Source: an uncultured Clostridia bacterium (lineage in GTDB: Bacteria; Bacillota; Clostridia; Tissierellales; Peptoniphilaceae). From it: a stretch of 11,643 nt of DNA. The stretch covers positions 1-11,643 of the forward strand of contig CAMYBS010000032.1 of assembly GCA_947254025.1 (NCBI GenBank). Direction: 5' to 3'. How positions within the stretch are numbered: the stretch's first letter is position 1; each line of letters opens with the position of its first letter. Shown in pieces: positions 6,491-11,643 of the stretch. Below the pieces are notes generated by a model, which saw only the letters and a list, made by a program, of their open reading frames with translations, made no database searches and was not told the DNA's origin. The translations under genes were made by a program, and so were the position numbers.

Positions 6491-7678
6491 TTGGTTTTGA
6501 CGAATGACTTCCACGGCCTTGCCTTTAGTACGGATGTGCCTTTGGGTGTTGAGGCGTATAAGCCACTCTTCTACATAATCGTACTATATGCCGCAATATT
6601 AACTATCGCTTCTTTGGTCTCGGCCTTACGTGCGTCGAGGTCGATGCGCTCGCCGTGGCCGGTGATGCTTCCTATACTTCCAATGCTTTTGTGGATTTTA
6701 TATACTTTCTCTTACGTTATTAACAAAGATTTCTTTGTGTATATCAAGACGGCGATTGCAAGTGCCGAATTTAACATACTTATAATTATTCTCTTTATCG
6801 AGTCTTTGGTATTTACAAGGTCAATCCCATCTAACAGGGGCTACGACAAGTTCTTAAGACTATCGTCCTTAAATATTGGTATTATGAATATGGATGGGGA
6901 TATAGTTTTTGCGCCGACTAAAATGCCACCAGTAACTGCTGAAATGATACACGCTTCGCTTGGTAAGGCTACTAAGCTTGACAAGGACACTCTACTTGAG
7001 AGCGCAAGGATTAGTGGCGGCGAGGCGTTTTGGTTTATAGACTTAAAGGAGCTTAACTCGCTTAAAAAGCGGCTATACGCTTTAAATGAAAGTCTTATGA
7101 GTGAGAATGAACTTTTGAGTGCGGATAAAAAGCTTAAAGAGAAGATGGCGAAGCTTGAGGAGCAAAACGAGATACGCTCCTACATTGACTCGAGCTTAAG
7201 TGATAAATTTAATTTTTTAAAGATTGTAATGAATAATTTACCCGAGGACGAAGAATCTTTTGAAGCGGTTCTAAAAAGGGCGTGCATAACGAGCGCCTAC
7301 ATCAAGAGGTACTCGAACCTATTTTTATTAAGTAAAAAGGATAAAAACATCGCCATGGCTGAGCTGGGTCTTGCTTTTACTGAATCACTAAATTACCTAA
7401 GCTTAAGCGGCGTGGAATCTAAGATAAATTGGCAAAGTGATAGCGCTTTGGATATAGACACTGCTCTTGCCATTTACGAAGTTTTTCAAAGGATACTTGA
7501 AGTAAATTATCATGCTCTCAAAGCTGTGGATGTAAATCTTGTAAATGATGATGAAGTAGAGATAAAAATAAGTGCTGATAAGGTCAAAACCATAGGCATG
7601 GTGATAGATGGGCTAGATATGCTGGAGGACCTTGAGGGTGGTCTTTGGCGCATAAGCTTAGGAGGTTATGGGTTATGA
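6491..7678 (+). CDS. C-terminal part of the frameshifted multi-TM sensor with degenerate kinase-like region
   Basis: The frame is open from 6422 to the TGA at 7676-7678. The nominal TTG start at 6491 has no Shine-Dalgarno sequence and falls inside a conserved VLTND motif, so independent initiation is doubtful. It carries three more membrane segments (about 24-45, 57-77, 88-108), a small PAS-like region, a long charged coiled coil (about 186-230), and a helical domain with IKRYSNLFLLSKKD followed by a remnant of an ATPase fold (EVFQRILEVNYHALKA). I see no phosphoacceptor His motif and no DxGxG or GxGL glycine box, so it is probably not a working kinase. It resembles a Firmicutes family of 7TM proteins encoded beside a genuine kinase and a LuxR-type regulator. 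Its likely role is signal reception for the kinase encoded next, whose ATG overlaps its stop codon (ATGA). The family link is from memory and untested. Confidence 0.75.
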   Translation: MVLTNDFHGLAFSTDVPLGVEAYKPLFYIIVLYAAILTIASLVSALRASRSMRSPWPVMLPILPMLLWILYTFSYVINKDFFVYIKTAIASAEFNILIIILFIESLVFTRSIPSNRGYDKFLRLSSLNIGIMNMDGDIVFAPTKMPPVTAEMIHASLGKATKLDKDTLLESARISGGEAFWFIDLKELNSLKKRLYALNESLMSENELLSADKKLKEKMAKLEEQNEIRSYIDSSLSDKFNFLKIVMNNLPEDEESFEAVLKRACITSAYIKRYSNLFLLSKKDKNIAMAELGLAFTESLNYLSLSGVESKINWQSDSALDIDTALAIYEVFQRILEVNYHALKAVDVNLVNDDEVEIKISADKVKTIGMVIDGLDMLEDLEGGLWRISLGGYGL

Positions 7679-8952
7679 TGAGGATATTTGAATTAAACTC
7701 AAGTGAGATAAGCATAATCTTCGCCATATGCATGGTGCTGCTTGCAATTAGCCTTAGGCTGATGGTTGAGCTGATGGATATAAAGCCAAGGTCGGCTGCC
7801 TTTATCGCGAGCGTATTTTTGGTTTTAGTAAATTTATTTTTAGTGCAAATACTTGCGGAGCTCGGATCAAGGCGCATGCTGATTTCAAAACCATTCTTAA
7901 ATCTTTGGGTATCTAATTTTACGAGCTACTTATTTGGCATAGCTCTGGCGCAGATCGATCTCTTCTTTAGGCTAAGGCGCATAAGAAAAAGTCAAATCGG
8001 CAAAAACTCGATTAAGGAGAGTATGGATAATCTTCCTGACGGCTTGTGTTTCTCGAAGCTTGACGGAACGCCGACTCTTGTCAACAGGCAGATGCAAATG
8101 ATTAGCTACGAAGTTTTTGGAAAGCATCTGATTAATGATTTGACTTGTGCAAGGCTTGCTCGTGAGTGCAAGGTAAGCGACTCAACTCAAATTTTGCAAA
8201 AGGATCCTCTGGTTATGGGGGCGTGTGGCAAGATATGGCTCTACCAAATTATTGAAGATAAAGAGAAAAAGTACAGAGAGACGATTGCCTACAACATCAC
8301 CGAGGAGTGGGGCGTGCTTGGAGAGATAAAAAAGAAGAATAAAGAGATAAAGGCTGCGAACAAGCGTTTGAAGGATTATCAAGATACGGCTTTGGAATAC
8401 ACTAGGCAGAAGGAAATTTTGCGTTCGAAGATTAAGATTCACGACAAGATTGCTCAGTCGCTAATTTATTTTAGGCACTACTTGGATAAAGAGGACAAGA
8501 ATGAGGACGAAAAGAAGAGGCTAGTGCAGCTGTGGAACGAGAGTCTCGTCGTTTTGGATGAGGGTGAAGACGAAGAAGTAAAGGACGCTCTTTGGAAGAA
8601 ACTGCTTGAAACTACGGAGTCAATCGGCATAGGTTTTCACTTCACTGGCTCTTTGCCAGAGGGTGAAAAGGATAAAAATACTTTTATAAGCATAGTCCAC
8701 GAGGCGCTCAACAACGCCATTCGCCACGCTGAAGCGAAAAATGTGTGGATTGATATAAATGAAGATGGTCTAAGGATAAATTTGACTATAAAGAACGACG
8801 GCCATAAACCAAGCTCTGAAATTAAGGAAAAGGGCGGTCTAAAGAACATCCGCGCGCGTCTTAAGATTTATGACGGAAAGATGAGTATTGATACGAGTGA
8901 GGTATTTACTCTTAGGATTTCTTGGCTGAAAGGAGAAAATTATGACTTATAA
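7675..8952 (+). CDS. Sensor histidine kinase (NarL/DesK-like type)
   Basis: A 425-residue membrane kinase that would phosphorylate the response regulator encoded next. The ATG at 7675 is preferred to the upstream TTG at 7645 because AGGAGG (7660-7665) lies nine bases before it and it overlaps the previous stop as ATGA. Two clear membrane segments (about 12-34, 42-64) and a weaker third (about 75-97) are followed by a PAS-like region (about 112-210, with DNLPDGLCF), a coiled coil (about 215-252), and a HisKA_3-like helix with H256 in KIKIHDKIAQSL. The HATPase_c domain shows an N box (HEALNNAIRHA, E343 and N347) and glycine boxes NDG (D375-G376) and GGLKNIRARL (G387-G388). All key catalytic positions are present, so it should be active. 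The signal may be received by this protein, by the multi-TM protein upstream, or by both together. Confidence 0.92.
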   Translation: MMRIFELNSSEISIIFAICMVLLAISLRLMVELMDIKPRSAAFIASVFLVLVNLFLVQILAELGSRRMLISKPFLNLWVSNFTSYLFGIALAQIDLFFRLRRIRKSQIGKNSIKESMDNLPDGLCFSKLDGTPTLVNRQMQMISYEVFGKHLINDLTCARLARECKVSDSTQILQKDPLVMGACGKIWLYQIIEDKEKKYRETIAYNITEEWGVLGEIKKKNKEIKAANKRLKDYQDTALEYTRQKEILRSKIKIHDKIAQSLIYFRHYLDKEDKNEDEKKRLVQLWNESLVVLDEGEDEEVKDALWKKLLETTESIGIGFHFTGSLPEGEKDKNTFISIVHEALNNAIRHAEAKNVWIDINEDGLRINLTIKNDGHKPSSEIKEKGGLKNIRARLKIYDGKMSIDTSEVFTLRISWLKGENYDL

Positions 8953-9565
8953 GATTATGATTGTTGACGATCAATTCGTTTCGAGGGAGCTGTTTAAGCT
9001 CTACATCGAGCAGTCGCCTGAGTACGAGGTGCTCTACTGCATCGATACGGCGATGTTTGCGGATACTTACGTTTTGAAGGCGCCTCTTGACCTCGTAATC
9101 ATGGACATACTGATGAATGACGGGTCGAATGGCCTTGACGCCGCGGAAAAGATTAAAAAGCTAAAGCCTGATCTTAAGATAATTGCTGTTACGAGTATGC
9201 CGGAAGTCTCTTGGATGGAGCGCGCGAGAAAGATAGGTATAGAGAGTTTTTGGTACAAGGATGTCTCTGAGGAGACGCTGATTGAGATAGTCGAGAGAAC
9301 TTTAAAGGGTGAGTCGATATACCCTGATAATACTCCTGTGGTTACGCTAGGTATGGCGAAGTCAAGCGAGTTCACGCCAAGAGAGATTGAGGTCTTAAGA
9401 CTACTTACAACGGGCGCAGGAAATGATGAGATAGCAGAAAAACTTGACATTTCACAAAATACTGTGAAGACGCATATAAAGCATTTGTTAGAGAAGACAG
9501 GATTTGAGACGAGAACGCAATTGGCGATTCAGTCACGAGTCACTGGATTTGTAATTGAAGACTAA
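8942..9565 (+). CDS. NarL/LuxR-family DNA-binding response regulator
   Basis: A 207-residue regulator of usual family length, with an N-terminal receiver domain and C-terminal LuxR helix-turn-helix. The receiver has the acidic pair D9/D10, phosphoacceptor D55 in VIMDILM, T84 and K106. The HTH (about 144-200) contains FTPREIEVLRLLTTGAGNDE and DISQNTVKTHIKHLLEK. The start overlaps the kinase stop by 11 bases and has AGGAG six bases upstream, so the two are translationally coupled. After phosphorylation by the kinase it should dimerise and bind a palindromic site. The best candidate in the window is the three-copy 18-bp palindrome upstream of the two surface-protein genes; this assignment is inference from proximity and site symmetry. 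Confidence 0.93.
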   Translation: MTYKIMIVDDQFVSRELFKLYIEQSPEYEVLYCIDTAMFADTYVLKAPLDLVIMDILMNDGSNGLDAAEKIKKLKPDLKIIAVTSMPEVSWMERARKIGIESFWYKDVSEETLIEIVERTLKGESIYPDNTPVVTLGMAKSSEFTPREIEVLRLLTTGAGNDEIAEKLDISQNTVKTHIKHLLEKTGFETRTQLAIQSRVTGFVIED

Positions 9566-10137
9566 ATTTCTTAATAAAATGCGCCCTTGGACTCGTTCCT
9601 TTTTTCGACAATGCTCGACTTATTTCGCATTAAGTTGAGCCCTTTTGCTAGTTTCGAATTATTTTGTCGCTGTGGAGTGCACATTTGCACACCTCACTCC
9701 AAAAAATTCTGTACAACGCAAAATCATCTCAACTTCTCTGCAAACTAAGGGTTTGAGTGACTTTGTATATTTTATTAAATTCACTTCGCCCAATCATCTC
9801 AGTGCGAAGCACCAAGGTTCCCAATCATTAAGACTGAGGTTCTTCGTTTTTAGATAATTTGCTAAACTTAGATTTAATAGTGAGAAAAGTGTTGTTCACA
9901 AGCGCAGCCTTCGGAATAAATTGAATTAATTTCTTGGCGCAACGAACCGACGGTGGGCTCATCTAGCTGAGCGTAGCGAACGAATATGAGACCACAGGTG
10001 AGTAAGCTTAGAAATTAACAATTTATGTAGACGCAGCAAGCGAGAGAATACACTTTTCGATGACTAAGACATCCTCCATAAACGCAACAAGCGAGAGAAT
10101 ATACTTTTCGATGTACAAGCTCAATTAAACTATAAAT
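9566..10137 (+). other. Non-coding region with several potential hairpins, no convincing gene
   Basis: No frame here looks coding; the longest (9645-9857, 70 codons) has no RBS and no recognisable domain. Inverted repeats include GCTCGACTT/AAGTTGAGC (9613-9640, one G-U pair, followed by CCTTTT; a weak candidate operon terminator), TGGAGTG/CACTCCA (9673-9701), and a nested structure with outer TTAATTTCT/AGAAATTAA (9926-10018) and inner GTGGgCTCAT/ATGAGaCCAC (9953-9995). The stretch ends in a strong terminator. It could be a long 3' UTR, a structured RNA, or decayed dispersed repeats. Confidence 0.5.
10031..10113. repeat. 32-bp direct repeat, two copies 51 bp apart
   Basis: Copies at 10031-10062 and 10082-10113 share 30 of 32 bases, around the core CAAGCGAGAGAATA and ACTTTTCGATG. 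A looser relative (GCGTAGCGAACGAATAT) lies at 9971-9987. Only two copies are present and there is no regular spacer array, so it is not a CRISPR. Confidence 0.8.
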
Positions 10138-10171
10138 AAGACTACACAATTTTTTCTGTGTAGTCTTTTTT
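10138..10171 (+). terminator. Strong rho-independent terminator
   Basis: AAGACTACACA (10138-10148) and TGTGTAGTCTT (10157-10167) form a perfect 11-bp stem with an 8-base loop, running into six T residues (10166-10171). It lies about 570 bp after the response-regulator stop, so it ends either a long operon transcript or a separate small RNA from 9566-10137. It also insulates the gltS promoter. Confidence 0.9.
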
Positions 10172-10238
10172 ATACTCTGTCACTTTCACTCAATATACAA
10201 AGATTACATATTTGTAATACTTTTATATATAATTACTC

Positions 10239-10266
10239 TTGCATTTTACAATTTTTATGTTATAAT
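10239..10266 (+). promoter_or_regulatory. Promoter of the glutamate symporter gene
   Basis: TTGCAT (10239-10244), a 16-bp spacer ending in TGT, and a perfect TATAAT (10261-10266). It lies between the terminator and gltS, with GGAGG (10301-10305) eight bases before the ATG. The leader is only about 40 bases, leaving no room for a riboswitch. Confidence 0.7.
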
Positions 10267-10313
10267 TATTCTTGTAGATAGGAGAGGCAATCTTTAATAA
10301 GGAGGTTTATTAA

Positions 10314-11567
10314 ATGATTCTTTCATTTAATGTAATGCAAACGGTTGGCTTTGCTATCTTGGTTTTTTTGGTGGGGAAATTTATCAGAACGAAGGTTAAA
10401 TTTTTCCAGACTTTTTGTGTCCCTGCGCCTGTTATTGGCGGCTTTTTGTTCGCTATCATTAGGTTTGTCTTAGCTCTTACGGGGCTATGTACTTTTGTTT
10501 TTGACAACACTCTTAAGGATCCTTTCATGATGGTCTTCTTCACATCCATCGGCGTTGGTGCCGATCTCGACACGCTTAAGAAGGGCGGCAAGGGTTTTGT
10601 TTATTTCTTACTTGTAGCAACGGTTTTAGTTATTTTTCAAGATGTCCTTGGCATTTTCATGTGCAAAGTTATAGGGGTAGATTCGCTGCTTGGCCTTGTT
10701 TGCGGCTCGGTTACTATGGTTGGTGGTCACGGCTCTGCTGGCGCGTGGGGTAGCACTTTTGAGGAGCACGGCCTATTTAATGCGTCAACTTTCTGCATGG
10801 CGGCTGCGACTTTCGGTGTAATTATGGGCTCTGTTATAGGTGGACCTATCGGTTCTATGCTTATTAGAAGAAATCACTTGGCTAAGCCTACATACAATGA
10901 CAGCTCTGAGAATAATGTTTTGGAGAGTCTCGAAAAGGTTAGCGCTGGTGCTAGCTATAAAGAGCTTGTTCCGCTAAACGCCTTCGACTTTGTAAAGGTT
11001 TTAGGTCTCATCTTCGTATCTGTTGGTCTCGGTTCGATCTTGCAAGTTCTCATCAAAAACAATGTAAGCATACTTGGTAATCCATTGAGCCTACCTAGTT
11101 ATGTAACAGCGATGATACTTGCAGGTATCTTCGTCAACACCATCGGCAAGAAGGGTTCGAAGTTTGCTGTTGATGAGAGAGCTAACTCCATCTGCGGTGA
11201 CGTCGGCTTAAACATTTTCTTGGTAATGGCGCTCATCGACATCAACCTTCTTGACTTAAAGGATGTTGCCGGCATCATGCTCGTGGTGCTACTTGCGCAA
11301 ACTGTGCTCATGGCTTTGTACGCGTACTTTATCAACTACTGGGTTATGGGTAGAAACTACGACGCGGCAGTTTTGTCGGGCGGTCTTTGCGGCTTCGGCA
11401 TGGGGGCAACATACAACGGCATCGCCAACATGGACTCGATCACTGAAAGATTTGGCCCATCACCAAAGGCATACTTTGTCTTGCCAATGGTTGGAGCCTT
11501 CGCAATCGACATAATCAACTCGCTTTCCATAACCGTATTTTTGAATATCGCGCAAAACTTTAGATAA
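10314..11567 (+). CDS. gltS: Sodium/glutamate symporter
   Basis: A 417-residue inner-membrane carrier of the GltS (ESS) family, close to the usual ~400 residues and apparently complete; it imports glutamate with sodium. Hydrophobic segments fill the sequence in two inverted halves separated by a hydrophilic stretch at about 185-225. Family signatures are visible: PAPVIGG (37-43) and GGHGSAGAWG (137-146) in the first half, and GLCGFGMGATYNG (about 357-369) with ERFGPSPKAYFVLPMVGAF near the C terminus. The gene is monocistronic, with its own promoter and a strong RBS. No terminator is evident before the insertion element that begins 21 bases after the stop. Function as a glutamate carrier is well supported at family level; exact substrate preference is assumed. 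Confidence 0.93.
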   Translation: MILSFNVMQTVGFAILVFLVGKFIRTKVKFFQTFCVPAPVIGGFLFAIIRFVLALTGLCTFVFDNTLKDPFMMVFFTSIGVGADLDTLKKGGKGFVYFLLVATVLVIFQDVLGIFMCKVIGVDSLLGLVCGSVTMVGGHGSAGAWGSTFEEHGLFNASTFCMAAATFGVIMGSVIGGPIGSMLIRRNHLAKPTYNDSSENNVLESLEKVSAGASYKELVPLNAFDFVKVLGLIFVSVGLGSILQVLIKNNVSILGNPLSLPSYVTAMILAGIFVNTIGKKGSKFAVDERANSICGDVGLNIFLVMALIDINLLDLKDVAGIMLVVLLAQTVLMALYAYFINYWVMGRNYDAAVLSGGLCGFGMGATYNGIANMDSITERFGPSPKAYFVLPMVGAFAIDIINSLSITVFLNIAQNFR

Positions 11568-11588
11568 AATAATACCCTCTTTACTTTG

Positions 11589-11643
11589 TGAACTGACCCC
11601 CAAAAGTTAGACCTAAAAACTAACTAAAGGAGGTCAGTTTTTA
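11589..11643 (+). mobile_element. Left end of a probable IS3-family insertion sequence (partial)
   Basis: The sequence starts with TGAACTGACCCCCAAAAGTT, which resembles terminal inverted repeats of IS3-family elements in Firmicutes. It is followed by a strong RBS, AAGGAGG (11627-11633), at the distance where orfA of such elements starts; the last base, A11643, could be the first base of its ATG. The transposase and right end lie beyond the window. Identification rests on the terminal sequence alone. Confidence 0.6.

Noticed and set aside
7645..7677. TTG at 7645 as start of the histidine kinase
   Set aside because: It has no RBS and lies inside the end of the preceding gene; the ATG at 7675 has AGGAGG at nine bases and forms a standard ATGA overlap.
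9645..9857. 70-codon frame in the intergenic region
   Set aside because: No ribosome binding site, no recognisable domain, unusual composition, and it runs across a hairpin. I treat it as chance.
10310..11514. Frames on both strands overlapping the symporter gene
   Set aside because: The GltS frame covers the region with clear family motifs; the alternatives show no domain or start signal.

Overview
The window looks like an AT-rich, Gram-positive anaerobe of the Clostridia/Tissierellia type, most plausibly Peptoniphilaceae or a relative. The reasons are strong AGGAGG-type ribosome binding sites, low GC, a repeat-rich secreted protein ending in a copper-amine-oxidase-N-like domain (a common surface module in these bacteria), and a Firmicutes-type 7TM sensor / kinase / LuxR-type regulator operon. 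The taxon is inferred, not proven.

Layout: (1) Bases 1-2014, minus strand: the N-terminal 671 codons of a secreted multi-domain surface protein that runs off the left edge. It does not appear as a closed ORF because its stop lies outside the window. (2) 2015-2344: its promoter with a palindromic operator, then a cluster of hairpins that terminate the next gene. (3) 2345-5776, minus strand: an 1143-residue secreted leucine-rich-repeat adhesin-like protein with two EF-hand + LRR blocks, two nearly identical Ig-like domains, a Pro-rich linker and a C-terminal CuAO-N-like module. (4) 5777-6060: divergent intergenic region with two tandem copies of the same palindrome-promoter cassette, both firing left into the LRR gene. 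(5) 6061-9565, plus strand: a signal-transduction operon made of a multi-TM sensor (broken by a frameshift), an intact histidine kinase and a NarL/LuxR-type response regulator, with overlapping or nearly overlapping genes. (6) 9566-10313: about 750 bp with no convincing gene, with hairpins, a 32-bp direct repeat, a strong terminator and then the gltS promoter. (7) 10314-11567: a GltS-type sodium/glutamate symporter. (8) From 11589: the left end of a probable IS3-family insertion sequence, cut by the window edge.

The most interesting signal is a perfect 18-bp palindrome, ATCACCC-AAAA-GGGTGAT, present three times (2091-2108, 5849-5866, 5935-5952). Each copy lies at the same position relative to a leftward promoter: its last two bases form the start of a poor -35 hexamer, exactly 17 bp from a good -10. 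That places it near -42, the classic class II activator position. All three cassettes drive the two surface-protein genes, and the adjacent operon encodes a LuxR-type response regulator, so a local signal-controlled surface-protein regulon is a reasonable hypothesis. The multi-TM sensor of this system carries a frameshift here, which may alter or abolish signalling in this strain.
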